The notes beneath the pieces are model-generated. The model was not told the DNA's origin. It saw nothing but the letters and a program-made list of their open reading frames with translations, and ran no database searches. Shown here one piece after another: positions 42,972 to 54,605 of a stretch of 64,000 nucleotides of DNA (position 1 is the first letter of the stretch; every line of letters begins with the position of its first letter). The position numbers were made by a program, and so were the translations under genes. Source of the stretch: Pyropia haitanensis (taxonomy: Eukaryota; Rhodophyta; Bangiophyceae; Bangiales; Bangiaceae); contig SDUX01000004.1 of assembly GCA_008729055.1 (NCBI GenBank), forward strand, positions 930,001 to 994,000. The letters are read 5' to 3'.

Positions 42972-43700
42972 GATGACGTGCGGGGTCGGAATTCGCAGCA
43001 GCACCACTCTCGGGAGCTCGCAGGGGCCCACGAGAACAGCGTCACGGCGGGGGCGGGTAGTGTGGAGAGCGGCTACGCGAGCGATGGCAGATGTGACGAG
43101 CAGCCCGGCCAGATGGTGCAGGGCCAAAGCGCCGATGTGTCAAGCCGATCCGGCAGTGTCCGCTCGACACTCGCGGGCCCCAGATTGGCAGTCATGACGT
43201 CCCCCCGAGGGCCACTTCTCGTTAGTTTCGAGTGACACTGCAGCGCTTCATTCCCTCCGGATGGGAGCCTGTTTGCTGTGAGCACGCTCATTGGTCCATG
43301 CAACGATCAAAGAACCACGCTCAAGCGCTCAATGGGTGTAGGGTGAGTGCTTTCGCAAGACTGCTCACGTGCATCGCACAACGCGGCTGCAGACGCCAGC
43401 TGGACTCTGGCGCGCAGAGCAGATGGGCAGCTCTTGGGGCGCCTTTGTCATGCTGCCGGGCGAGAGCTCGAAACACACTTGTTGTTCTTACGTGACGTCC
43501 CTCCCACCATAGCTGCTGCTGTGTCTGGATGTGGAAAAGCTCGCATCAAGGTGAGCTACCGTCGGGCGTCTGCCTTTAGCGCCCTCCTCACTCACCTTGA
43601 CGGCTTCGTCTCGTCACCGGCTGGGCGGGTACCCACGACTCACTGTCGCTCCCGCCGCTCCCCTGGCCAATTCCCCCGCGCTGACACAGACTTTGACGAC
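42972..43700. other. Intergenic region upstream of GCSH
   Basis: This holds the GCSH promoter on the minus strand. Plus-strand open stretches (43347-43742, ending DFDDDDYAGVPRSRRRQ) look partly protein-like, but no start or family can be assigned. Confidence 0.35.
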
Positions 43701-45056
43701 GACGACTACGCCGGCGTTCCACGATCACGACGTCGACAATGACGAGCCGAACGCCGGTCAGTCGCGGCCGCCTACCTCGTCGCCGTGCACCAGATGCTGG
43801 CCGCCGGCGTGGTCACCGGCACAGCGGCGGCGGCCTTGGGTGCCTGCTTTACCGCTCTCCTTGTGGATGACCGTGTTCCCCGACGTGACGGAGCTTGCCG
43901 TCGTCGCCGCTGCTGCCTTCACCGTCGCCGCCGCCGCGGCGCTGGCGTCTATTGTGTTGCGCGCCGCGGGAGGCGGGTGTTTGAGATACGAGGGTACTCG
44001 GCGTGCCGCTCCCGCACGCCACTCCGTGTGCCGACACGACCACTGGCGGACGCCGTGGCCGGCGCGGCCGCGGCCGCCGACTCGGCTTGGACGCCGCTGG
44101 CGTGGCTGCCGGCGCCCCCGCTTGCTACCGCGGCTTGTCCCTGCCCCTGTTGCCGCCTCCGCTGCCGCTCCCTCTTTTGCCGCCCTACCGCCGCCGCCGA
44201 CGCGGCCCGCACCGCCACTTTCACCTCTTCTGCTGCCGCTGCTGCTGTCGCCGTGCTGTTGTCCCCGTTTTGCTGCCGCCGCATGTAGCTGCTGTTGCCA
44301 CCGCCGCTGCTGCTGCCGCTGCCACTGTCTGTTCTGCTGCCCGTTTTCACGGCAGCCGTCACCGTCTCAGCGGTGGTGGCCTTTCCCCAATTTTGGTCCG
44401 ACGTGCCCCCGCGCGCTGGGTGTGGCGCTCATCCAGGTGGGCTTGGCGTCCTCGCGACGGTGCCGCGTGACTGTTCACTCGCCACCCCCAGCAGCTGCTT
44501 CTGACGCACGTGGCGGTGCCCCTTCCCTCCTGACCGTCCCCCCTGGCGTGGGTCCTCATCCCCGACGCGCGCACGACGGGCAACCTGTGTCGGGGAAGAC
44601 CCCCGCCGTTAACGGCGGCGCCGACACCACCGGCATGTGGACCTAGTCGATGGTGGGTACGTGACGGGGTCGCAAACGACGAGGACGGCGGCGACGGCGA
44701 TGACGGCGCCGAGGCGGCCGGCGGCAAAGGCGACTGCGCGGCGGGCGCCGCCGCCGCCACGGTCGGTGCGTCTAGCGGGTGGGCCTTGCGCCGGAAAAGC
44801 GGGAGCGGCCGGGCAGCGCCGCCCAGCCAGTCGAGACGGCGCGCTCGACCCGGTCTTTAGGAACAACGCGGGCGTGACCGTCTCGGACGCCCCCCCCCGG
44901 CGGGCCTGGCGCACGCGGCCGCCGCCGTCCACGCGCAGGCGCGGCGCGGCGTGGCCTCCGCTGCCATCGCCACGCCGCCGGGGGACCCGCCGGCGCCGCG
45001 CCACCCCAAGAGAGCACGCGCCGGCAAGGGGGTCATGGGGCACCTAGAAAAAACGT
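43700..45056 (+). CDS. Unresolved plus-strand gene, possibly a membrane protein with frame breaks
   Basis: Several tracts look coding but in different frames. Around 43755-43860 there is a hydrophobic stretch (VHQMLAAGVVTGTAAAALGA). At 43880-43980 comes another (ELAVVAAAAFTVAAAAALAS) one frame over, and near 44340-44400 a third (VLLPVFTAAVTVSAVVAF). An acidic tract NDEDGGDGDDGAEAAGG lies at 44680-44720. After a possible acceptor TTTAG at 44856-44860 the sequence reads NNAGVTVSDAPP. It then continues one frame over past a nine-base C-run (44890-44898) as GLAHAAAAVHAQARRGVASA and ends MGHLEKT* at 45056. The sum suggests one multi-exon or error-containing gene of unknown function that ends 124 bases before the ALG8 stop. 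Boundaries are approximate. Confidence 0.28.
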
Positions 45057-45179
45057 GACGGTTGGCCGTGGGCGCGCGCGTGGACCGCCTCCCTCGCGCT
45101 GCGCGGGCGCGGTGTCGGGTGTCGTGGCACTGCTGCCTCTGCCCCCTTTCCGCCCCCCTCCCCTCTCGCGTACCCCCCC

Positions 45180-46222
45180 TCAGTCCGCCTTGGCGTCGCG
45201 GCCATAGGCACGCGCGGCGGTCCTCCCCCCCACCACCACCACCTCCTCCTGCTGCTGCTCCTCCTCCTCCTCCTCCTCCCCCCACAGGTCCTGCCACACC
45301 AGCGTCCCAAACGCGGCCGCCACCCCCACCGCCGCGTACACCGACACGAGCAGCAGCGGCACAAACGGGTACGCGGCGCCCCAGACGCGGGCGTGCCCCC
45401 CCCCCACCCCCGCGTACGCCTCGAGGACCCCCAGCCCCGCCGCGTACGCCACCACCGCCGCCGTCGCGTACCGCCCCCCCCCGCCGAGCGCCCACAGGCG
45501 CGGCAGATAGACGGCGGCGTAGCCAGCGACGGCAACCACCTTGACCACCGCCGCGGCGGGGCCAGTCACCAGCGGCAGCAGCGCCCAGTGGCCGCCTAGC
45601 GCCACCCACACGTACGCCCGACACTCGGCACGGGCGCGGGCGGGCGGCGGCCGCGGCGGCGCGCCGCGGGCGGCGGCGGTGCCCCCCACCGCCCGCCCCC
45701 CCCCCCGCCGCCGCCGCCGCCTCCACCCCAGCCGCCGCCACCGTCGCCGTCGGCGCCGCCCACCTCGGCCCGCGCGGCGGTGACGGCGGTCGCCACCGCC
45801 AGCGGCACCGACGCGACCAGGATGCCCTTCTCGTGCACGTGGTACCCCCAAAAAAACGCGGCCAGCCCCGCCGCCGCGACCGCCCCCGGCAGCCGCCGCG
45901 CCGACGCGCGCGGACCACCCGTCGCCGCCGCCGCGGCGAGGCCGCCCAGCGACGGGGCGGCCGCGACCGCCGCCGCCGCCGCCGCGGTCGCGGGCGTGAC
46001 GGGCGGGAGGAGCGCCCACGGCGCCGCGACGCCAACGACGCCGCCCGTCGCGGCGGCGGCGCCCCGTGCGGCGGCTGCTGCACACGTCGCCGCCGCGCGG
46101 CGGGCGGCGGTGGACGCCCAGGGCGGGAGGCGCCGGGCCAGGGCGGTGCTGGCGGCGGCGGCGGCGGCGGGTGCCCCCTTTCCCGCCCCACCCTCCCCGC
46201 CGCCCGCCGCCGCGGCCGCCGC

Positions 46223-46254
<32 letters not shown>

Positions 46255-47437
46255 ACGCCGCCGCGGTCACCGCCCGCGCCGCCGCACACGCCGCGCGGTC
46301 AGCGGCGGTGACCACCGCCCACGCGTTGGCCGCCCAGTAGCTGTGCAGCAGCCCCCGCCCCGTCGGCACAAGCCGCGCCACAATCGCGGCGGCGGCGGCG
46401 GCCGGCCCCCCCCCCCCCCCACCCCCTCCCCCCCCCGGCGACCAAAAACGGGAGCCACGGCAGCACCAGCGCGTCCGCGCCCGACACGACAATCGCGCCC
46501 AGGTGCGCGGCACGCGCGCGCACCGACGCGCCCCGCCGGTCGCCCGCCAAGCCCGCGGCGAGGAGGTGGACGCCCAGCGGCAGCGCCGCCGGCACCAGCG
46601 TGTGCTTGAGGTTAAACGCGGCCGCCGCGGCAATCGCCGCCGCGACGGGCGCGCCGTCGACCGCCGCGGCGACGGCGAGCAGGAGGACGCCCAGCGGCAG
46701 CCCATTGTACTGAAAGTGGAGGTGGTCGACGAGCAGCAGCCCCGGGTGCAGCAGCACCGCCGCGGCGGTGCCGAGCGCGACGCCCGCGGCGACCCGCCGG
46801 CGGGGGAGGAGGGCGGAGAGGAGGCGCGCCACGCCCGCCGCGAGCACCGCGTCCGCCGCCATCACCGAGCCGCGCATGAACAGCACCGCCGACGGCGACG
46901 CGGGCGCGGGGCCGCCCAGGCGGGTGAGGGCGCCGCCGTCGACGTGGGCGGCGACCGCGGCGAGGCCACGGGTGGCGAGCGCAAACAGCGGCGGGTAGTC
47001 GAGGCCCCAGACGGAGGAGGCGTCGGTGTACCAAGTGGCGAGCGGCGTCGAGGCGGTGAGCGCCAGCCAGTGCGCGTGCACGTCGTAGTCGGTGGAGCGG
47101 TAGCCGGGCACGAGCAGCAGCTTGACCGCCGTTGCGAGCAGGAACACCCGCCATACGCCCGCCGACCAGGAGAGGAGGTGGGGTGGGGGCGGGGGGGCGC
47201 CGCCGCCCGCTGCGGGGGGGGGGGGAGGAGGGGAGGGGAAGCGCCTCGCCGCGCCCGAGTAGACCCGCCGCTCCCCCCCGCCGACGCCGACGCCGCCGCC
47301 ACCGACACCGCCGCCGCCGTCGCCGCCGCCGCCGCCGCCGCCGCCGGCGGAGCGTCGGCAACGGGCGGCGCGGGCGGCGGCGCGCCGGCGACGGCGGGCG
47401 AGGGCGGGGAGCGCCGCCGCCGCCGCCGGCGGACCAT
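45180..47437 (-). CDS. ALG8: ALG8, dolichyl-P-Glc alpha-1,3-glucosyltransferase (frame broken at C-runs)
   Basis: ALG8 adds the second glucose to the lipid-linked oligosaccharide in the ER lumen before transfer to protein. It is a polytopic GT-C family enzyme. From the N-terminus the conserved reading is VKLLLVPGYRSTDYDVHAHW, ASSVWGLDYPPLFAL, LLLVDHLHFQYNGLPLGVLL, FNLKHTLVPAALPLGVHLL and WLPFLVAG. The frame shifts at C-runs near 46404-46436, then continues RLVPTGRGLLHSYWAANAWA and FFWGYHVHEKGILVASVPLA. It shifts again at 45693-45712, then reads GHWALLPLVTGPAAAVVK and YPFVPLLLVSVYAAVGVA, ending with a Glu/Gln-rich tail. HEK and the lumenal STDYDVH match ALG8, not ALG6. The start is uncertain: an ATG at 47437 (MVRRRRRRR) needs another frame change, and an in-frame ATG lies at 47654. 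Confidence 0.92.
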
Positions 47438-48719
47438 GACCGCCGCCCGCGGCTGCCGCTGCCGCACGCCGCGCCGCAGCGGGGACCCGCCGCCGCCGCC
47501 GGCGGCTGGCGATGGCGTCGACGTCGTTGCCGAGGCGGGCGCGGCGGCGTGGGGGGGGGCGCCACCCGCCCGGGCGGCTGCCCGCTCCCTCCGCTTCCCC
47601 TCCCACCCCCCCCCCCCTCCCCCCCCCCGCCCCCCCTCCCCGCCGCCGCGCCACGCCCCGTTCGGCCGACGCGGGGCAGGGTCAGCTGCGGCCGTGCGTG
47701 GCGCGCGGCCGGCGGGGGGTGGGGTGGTGCGACGGTCGCTCCACCCGCGGCGCGGGATCGCGACGGGATTGGCAACCACCCGATCGGCCGAATAGTGCGG
47801 CGCTGCTCCGCGGCATGGCCGCCTCCGTTGGCGCGGACGCCCTACACCCAAATTTCCTGAAACGCGCACCAACCACGGTTGGGGCGGGACGCGCCCGCGT
47901 CGAGCAGCCGCGGCGGCCGCGGCGCCTCGTGGCGGCACACGCCACCGCCCACGGCGCGGCGCCGACGCCAGCGGCGGCACCCCGCCGGCGCGGGCGCCGC
48001 CCCCGCCGTGGCGGCCACCCGCCCTCACCGTGCGCGCGACGCACGGGCGGCAGCAGCCACCCGCCCACCGTGGCGGGCGTCGGCCGCGGCGGCCAAACGC
48101 GGCGGCGGCGGCGGCGGCGCGGGGGGAGCGCCGCGGCCGCGGCGGCGGCCGCGGCCACACCCGACGCGCGCGGCGGCAATGGAGCAACAGGCAACGCGCG
48201 CCGCGGTCACGCCGGCGGGCACCGCCGGTCCCCGCCCACCGCGCCGCGACGGCGGCGGGGAGCCGAGCCCAGCCCCCTCCCAGCCCCCTTGCCGTTCCCC
48301 GCCCCTACCCCACCCCACCATTGCTCCTTCAGCCCCCCTCCCACCCGCCCTCCTCCTCTACCTCCCGACCGTGGCACCCCGCCGTTGCCCAATCCCTTCC
48401 CCCCGCCAGACACGACCCGCCCCGCTGCCCCCACACCCGCCATGGCCGTCTGGTCCACGCGCCACGCGCGCTGCCGCCGTCCCCAAAGCCTTCCGCCGCC
48501 CCCACGCGGCACCGCGGTCGACACAGCCGCTACAAAGGGAACGGCGTGGGCAGGGGGGGGGGCGGCGGGCCGTCCCAGCCGCCGCGCCCCACCGTGACCG
48601 CCGCCCCTCGCGCCGCTTGGTCGCCCAGCCGCGGGCGGCCACCCCCGCTGGCCGCCCGTCCCGCCCCGCGGCCGCCGCCGCCGCCGCCGCCGCCGCCGCC
48701 CCCGTGCCGCCCGCCCCCG

Positions 48720-48750
<31 letters not shown>

Positions 48751-48820
48751 ACCACCACCACCACCACCACCGCCACCCGCCCCCGCGCCGGCTGCCGCCG
48801 CCGCCACCGCGCCTGCCGTG
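47438..48820. other. Low-complexity GC-rich region
   Basis: No recognised gene. There are C-runs at 47609-47628 and a GCC/CCG and CAC repeat tract at 48660-48785 that includes consecutive CAC codon-like triplets (48744-48773). Open frames here are Pro/Arg/Ala-rich and run antisense to one another. An ATG at 47814 opens a frame starting MAASVGADALHPNFLKRAP, whose first 25 residues look unbiased, but the remainder is composition-driven. Confidence 0.35.
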
Positions 48821-49606
48821 TCAGGGACCGGCGGCCGCGTCGGCGGCGGCGGCGGCGGCCGCCGCCGCCCCCGCGGCGCCGTCCGCCGCGTCGGCGGCGG
48901 CCGCCGCGTCGGCGGCGACGGCGGCTGCGGTCGCGACGGGGACGGCGGCGGCGGCGGCCTCAGCCTCAGCGGCGGCGGCCGCCGCGTCGGCAGCGGCGGC
49001 CGTCTCGGCGTCGGCGGCGGCGGTGGCGGCTTCGGCCCACCCCACCCACGCGCCAATCATCTCCTCGGCGAGCGCGCTGACCGCCATGTGGCGCGTCGCG
49101 GCCATGGCGCGCAGCCGCGCCATCACCGCCCCGTCCACCGACACGCGCGGCTTGCTGCCGCCCCGCCGCCGTGCAGGCCGCCGCGGGGAAGCGGGGGGGG
49201 CGGGGGGGGGCGGGGGGGGGGGGGGGGTCCACCCCGCACCGCGTGCCGCCGCCACCCCTGCCGCCCCGCCAGCGGCGACGGCGGCCGCCGCGTCGTCCGC
49301 GTCGGACGTTGGGGGGGGGGGGGGGGAGCCCCGCCACCCGCTGCTGGTGCCGCCGCACCGGGCGCGGCCGGCGGTGCCGTGCCGCCGGCGGCGGCGGCGG
49401 CCGCGCCGCGCGCCGCGGCGGGTGGCCCGGCTGGGGGGGGAGCGCCCGCCGAGGCTGCCAGGGTCACCCGTGCGGCGTGCCAGCCGCCGCCGCCGCCGCC
49501 GCCATCGCGGCCGCCGCCACTGCCCGCCACGGGCGCCGCCGCCGCCACCGCGCCGGCCACCCCCGCCGCCGCCGCCGCGCCCCATCTGACGACGGCAGGG
49601 ACGGCC

Positions 49607-49643
<37 letters not shown>

Positions 49644-49698
49644 TGCCGCCGCCGCCGCCGCCACCACGCCACCGCACGCCCGGCCACACGGCGGACAC
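48821..49698 (-). CDS. Possible protein with a ribbon-helix-helix-like segment; unknown
   Basis: On the minus strand, around 49040-49155, one frame gives KPRVSVDGAVMARLRAMAAT followed by RHMAVSALAEEMIGAWVGW. A strand with alternating residues, a helix, a turn and a second helix resembles a ribbon-helix-helix DNA-binding fold. It is followed by an Ala-rich helical tail that stops at 48821. Upstream, the frame that looks best (WHAARVTLAASAGAPPPAG at about 49.46 kb) lies one base over, across G-runs at 49193-49227 and 49312-49326. So this may be one frame-broken gene of about 290 residues. The fold call is from pattern alone. RHH domains are rare in eukaryotic nuclear genes. Confidence 0.3.
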
Positions 49699-49699
49699 C

Positions 49700-51594
49700 C
49701 CCCCCCCCGCGGCGGCGCGCGTGCCGCCGGCCGCGGCGGGAGCGGCGGCCGCGGCGGCGACGCTGCCGCGGCGGCGGGCACCACAAACGCCGCCGCCGCG
49801 GGCCCGCCCGCCGGCCGGCGGCGGTACCCACCCCGACGCCGCATCACCGGCGCCCTGCAGGTGCCCGCAATACCCCGGGGTGGGTGGGCGGGTGGGCGGG
49901 CGGGCGGGCGGGCGGGCGGCGGCGGCGGCCGCCGGAGTGGCGGCGGCGGCGGCGGCGGCCGCGGCGGTGGCGGCGGCGGGAGAACGCCGGGGACGACCGC
50001 TACCGGGAAGGGGGACACGAATAGGGCGGGGGGATGGGACGGGGAGGGGAGGGAGGGGCAGGGGGGGGGGGGAGGGGGGGGGGACACCCCCGGTCAGACG
50101 GCCGCGGACGTGGGCAGGCGGCGGGGGGACGGGCAGACGGCTCCCCCGCAGCGGCGCCCTCGCCCACGCCGCTGCCGACGGCGCGGTGGGGGGAAAAGGA
50201 CAGCCCGCGCGGCACGTGCACCGCCTCCCCGATCTCAGAGGCTCGGCGGCTACCTTCCTATACCCAACAATGATCCTGCATCACCAGAACAGAACTACAT
50301 GATACCGTACCCATGGGGCAGAAATCCACACGCCTGGATCACGGTCCGCAGTACTCTCCCGGCGAAAAGGAGAAGAACACGCCGAGAAGAGCCGGATAGC
50401 CTAAATGGCGTGGGCTTGCGCGGCTGCCGCACCGCGGCGCAGTGGATCCAACACCCGGTGCCTACATTTCCAAGCAAAGCGGCGCGTACGGCCTCCGTGG
50501 GGGGTTTGGCTGCTGAAAACAGGCCCTCTTGACTCCGTCAGGGCCACCTTGCACAGAAAAGTAGGTACCGGGTGTTAGACCCATTGCGCCGTGCCGCTGC
50601 CGCCGTGGCCGCCGCCGCCGCTGCCGCGTCACGGCGTCGGCGCCGCTGCCGCCGTAACCGCTGCGGTCGTCGCCGCCGCGCCGCGCCCACCGTGACTCCT
50701 TTGCAGCAGCGTCGCCGCCGCCGCCGCCGCCGTGGCCGCCACAGTCTCCGCCGCCGCGTCCTGTCGCTGTGGCTGCCGCGGCACGGCGCAGCCATGGTGG
50801 CCGGCGCGGCCGCCGCCGGCGGCACCGCGGCCCTGTACGGCCGCAGCGGGCCCGCCCGGGACCGAGAGCCGTGCGTGTGCCGCCGCGACCGCCGACGCCG
50901 GCGGCGTCGGAAAACCCGCCGGCAACGGCGGATGGCCGACGGCGGCGGCGTGTCCGCCAGCGAGGGATGGCGCCTTGCCGGGGGAAGACACCTCGACTCC
51001 TCAGCGACTCCCCCCGTCCCCCTCCCCCTCCATGGACGTAACGCCCCTCGGTGTCCCCCCTCCCCCATCCGCCACCGTGGACTGCGGTGCCCCCGCTGCG
51101 GACGCCATGTCCGCTCTCGGTTGGAGAACGGGTGGAGGTCGCAGTTCCCGCACGAGCGGCGCCCCGACAGGCCGTGCCAAGCAAGACGGCGTGGACAGAA
51201 GTCGCCAGACGCCCGGAGCCGCCCCGCGCCAGTCCCAACCGCCCACCTTCCCACCGCAAACAGCGGCGGTAGCAGCGGCCAAAGTGACGAAGAGTGGCAG
51301 TCACGGTGCCTTGCATGGCGGCGTGACGGCCGCCGCGAGGACGGCGCGGAGCACCGCCTCGTCCCGTGCGTGCACCAGCTCTCTGGCCTGCCTGCGTGGA
51401 CAAGCCGGAGCCGTTGGCCAGTCACCTTGTCGTGGCGCGGATGGTGGGGGTCAAAGCGGTGCCACGGCGGGCGGCGAGGCTGGCAGCCCAGGACGTGGGT
51501 CATCTCGGGGTGTCCTTTTCCCGCCTGGACACCCTCCTGCGCGAGCCGCTGCAGACGGGTCGAACTTCGTACGAACTGATGAGCAAAACGGCCA
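49700..51594. other. Intergenic and low-complexity region
   Basis: A GGGC/GGCG tandem tract lies at about 49880-49980, and G-runs follow to 50092. Between 50200 and 50570 composition is more balanced. Frames across 50570-51580 are open on both strands and Arg/Ala-rich. No conserved protein was found. Confidence 0.4.
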
Positions 51595-53134
51595 GCGTAG
51601 TGCCCGTTGAAGCTGGATCCACTTCAAGAGCTCATCAAGCGCAGAACCTTGCAGAAAACTTTTGATCTGTTCTTGAAGACCTCTCCTGAAGGCCCCGTAA
51701 GAGCCGACTTCTTGATGAGATCTTGAAAAACGTTAATAACGACCTGACCCAGAGACCGTCGATGACCTACGTGGTATCATCAGACGCGCCAGAGAGAGAG
51801 AGGGCTATACAGAGAGGTATACAAAAGTTCCGACGGTCAATAGGTGGGGAATTTTTCAAGAGATTACGAGCAAAATTCAAGAGCCCCGTCCCCGAGGAGG
51901 TGTTCCGCTAACTTCTTGAAGAGCTTTTCATCGCGGCGCTCTAATGCAAGTACGGCCCTAACCGCCGTTTTCGAACCCTCCTTCGAACAAACAGTACGGG
52001 TTTATTGACCGTGGACGAGGCACTTGCGAAGCTCTGGGGAGTTGACCTCACGCGACGCATCCTGTATCTCGCTGGTCTGGCGCGTCTTTGTGGACTGCTT
52101 TTTTCAACTGTAGAGAGAAGTATACAGGCCCGCTGTGTGGTGCCTGGTCCCGCAACACCTAATAGCATGTGTGGCGACGTGTGTGGCAGCAGGTCCAACT
52201 TCAATCCGCAGCGTGTGACAACGGCAGGCCCTGCCGGCTTCGTCCGCGGGGTGACCTGCATCTATTTTTGAAGGGGGCGAGGAGCTACCTCGGCTGTCGC
52301 TACTGGGTTAGAGGCCGCGGCGCCACGCGAGACAGTATGTGAACAGCTATGAAGAGGCATGAAACTACACTGTGTGAACAACCACCGCGGTACATCGGGC
52401 GACCAGGGCGACTAGGTTCGTCCGCACGCTCTCTGCCGCTCCACGAATGGCCATGACATCTGTATGGGTCTAGCTGCACCACAGAACGAAGTCTTGTGTG
52501 TGCGTGCGCCGCACAAACTTCTCAAGCATGGTCATCTCGGCCTGAATCCTCGTCGTCTATCCGAATTTCTCCACCTGCCCCCGCCCAACTCGCATCAACG
52601 CAGGTGCACAGAGTCAATGCCCTCATACATGAAGAGGTGGATTGCCATCGGATTGTGTAAACGAGCACTGGGGCAGTCACAGACCGTGCGACTGTGAATG
52701 TCGTCGTGCGTAGCACCGCGCTGTAGATCGAGTCGGTTCCTCTTCTGGTGACAACCCGAGCACGCGCCTCAGGTCACAGATGCGACCGCGTCGTGTCGTC
52801 TTCCGCGGTCCCATCGGACGTCTGAAGCCCGGGGGTCGGGACGTGTCGTTGGTCACGATTGGGCCGAATTTCTCGCCCCCATGAGGACTGCAATGCGGAT
52901 TTAATTTGAGTTGGAATGTACTGTGACGTTCCTTAACGCACATGTTACTCGACGTCACTATCATACTTCTTTGCAGTTATATCGCTCTTAAGTGCACAGA
53001 TCAGAACCTAATCTGGCCATGTCGGGCCGCGCGCGGCGGCTTGAAGAGGACCCTCTTCAAGGAAAATCAAGGTCTCTTCAAGCCTTCGGGGCTTGATGAG
53101 CTCTTGACGTGGATCCCGTATCAAGATCACTGCG
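51595..53134. mobile_element. TIR element, copy 2 (about 1.54 kb)
   Basis: The left end reads GCGTAGTGCC, ten bases, GGATCCACTTCAAGAGCTCA. The right end on the minus strand reads CGCAGTGATC, eight bases, GGATCCACGTCAAGAGCTCA. The two ends pair over about 40 bases. Left subterminal sequence matches copy 1 over about 500 bases in shared islands: GCTATACAGAGA, CACTTGCGAAGCTC, CCTGTATCTCGCT and TGTGGACTGCTT. Right subterminal sequence also matches copy 1: GAGTTGGAATGTACTG, CCTTAACGCAC and ATACTTCTTTG. Each copy's halves run in the same order. There is no transposase frame, so it is non-autonomous or decayed. The middle (52140-52800) is not shared with copy 1. Confidence 0.7.
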
Positions 53135-54038
53135 AAGGCGGACGATTCCGGCGCTCGCCGGCCTTCCGTTGGCGGTTTGTTCCATTGTGCTTTTCAATAC
53201 GTCTCCCCAGACGACCTATCCCGATGACTTCCGCCGGGACCGTTTGTCCCCACCAGACGGACCGTCTTGGGTGCCAGAGGGGGGGTGGAGGGCGCACCCG
53301 TTTCCTTCCCAAAAGAGTAGATACGGACCTGCTCGGCGGCCTGCCTGGACGAGCCGCCGCTGCTTGCTGATGCCGTCGCCGCCGCCCTCTAAACACGGCC
53401 GGCGGCTGGGGCGCCCCTGGACGGTCGGTGCCTGCCCAACCGGGGTGGGTAGGCGGTGGGCGATGGAGGCGGCAGAGACACGCAACCTCCTCCTCCGTCC
53501 CTCGTCCCCTCTACCCCCTCCCCCGGCCATCCTCTGCTCCCCGTCCTCGTCTCCTGCGCCGCCCCCTTCCCGTCCCCCACCGGCCGGCCGCGTCAGTGGC
53601 TGCCGAGCCGGATGAGCGACGGCGTCGTTGCTCAATTGGGATCGCTTGTGGGGGGGGGGAGAAGGCAGGCGCGCCAGCGCCCTTCCCCCGAGGAGCACCT
53701 TTGCTACCGTAGCGCCTGCTGCGGCCCCCTCATGCTCTGCCAACAGCCCATGGCTGTCGCGGTGGGGGTGGGAGAGGGGGGGGGGGGTCGTTGCTGGTGG
53801 CCGCTCTCTCGCAGCCAGTCAGGCTCGTCGGTGAGTACAAGAGATGCTGCGGCGGGCGTGAGGAGGGGGCGACCGCGTTCCCCATCCCGTCCCTCACTCC
53901 GCACATTGCACCGCCACTGCCCTGCTCGTCCACTTGTCCTTTCCCTTCTCCCCCACTCCGATCCCCGCCCACATCCCTCTCCCGCCATCCGCCCCCTCCT
54001 CCAGCCCGGGCGCTCTACCCGCCTACTCTCCGTCTATC
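53135..54038. promoter_or_regulatory. Upstream region of the secreted acidic protein gene
   Basis: The region is C-rich on the plus strand close to the ATG, as seen upstream of other plus-strand genes in this window. It contains G-runs at 53650-53658 and 53776-53787. No TATA box. No other gene recognised. Confidence 0.4.
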
Positions 54039-54605
54039 ATGGCTCCCTCCCGCCGCACCCTCTCGACCGTGGCCGCGTCCGCGGTGGCCGTGACGGCTGT
54101 GCTGGCGTTTGCCGCGACGGTCAACACCGCCGCCGCCGCGCCGGTTACGGAGGACGCTACCGTCGCCGCGCCGCCGTCGATGGAAGCGCCCGCGGCTGCC
54201 AAGGCTGCCGACTGGCTAACGGCGCCCGCGGCGGCCGAGGACGCGGCGGCTGACTGGGAGCCGGCGGCTGTGGGCGACGCGGCCGCCGATGCTGCCGCCG
54301 CGGTCGATGACGCCGCTGCTGCCGCGGTCGACGTTGGCGCGGCGGCCGACACGGCGGCGGATGTGGACGCGACCGTCCGCGTGGAGGACCTGGACGCGGC
54401 AGAGGCGGCGGACGAGGATGACGGCGACGAGACGGACGAGACGGACGGCGAGGAGAACACCGACGTCGATGCCGACAGTGAAGCGGGCAACGTGGAGGTG
54501 CGCACGATGGACGCGGCGGCGACGGCGGAGGACGAGGCCGAGGCCGAGTCCGAGATGGCCGAGGACATTGCTGATGCCGACGCGGCGGACGCGGCTGCCG
54601 CCTAA
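54039..54605 (+). CDS. Secreted, very acidic Ala/Asp/Glu-rich protein; unknown function
   Basis: The 188-residue product starts MAPSRRTLSTVAASAVAVTA. It has a clear signal peptide: a basic start, a hydrophobic core to about residue 30 and a likely cut near NTAAAA-P. The mature chain is dominated by Ala, Asp and Glu with few aromatic residues: KAADWLTAPAAAEDAAADWE, then DEDDGDETDETDGEENTDVD. It has only two basic residues and no cysteine. Such chains are natively disordered polyanions. A role in binding Ca2+ or sulfated wall polysaccharide is possible but is inference only. Third positions are almost all G or C and the frame has a clean start and stop, which supports a real gene. The antisense frame is Ser-rich and is its shadow. 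Confidence 0.62.
   Translation: MAPSRRTLSTVAASAVAVTAVLAFAATVNTAAAAPVTEDATVAAPPSMEAPAAAKAADWLTAPAAAEDAAADWEPAAVGDAAADAAAAVDDAAAAAVDVGAAADTAADVDATVRVEDLDAAEAADEDDGDETDETDGEENTDVDADSEAGNVEVRTMDAAATAEDEAEAESEMAEDIADADAADAAAA

Noticed and set aside
50380..50465. tRNA-like stretch with GCCGGATAGCCTAAATGG
   Set aside because: No consistent cloverleaf could be drawn. The T-arm GTTC-A/G-A motif and a 7-base acceptor pairing are missing.
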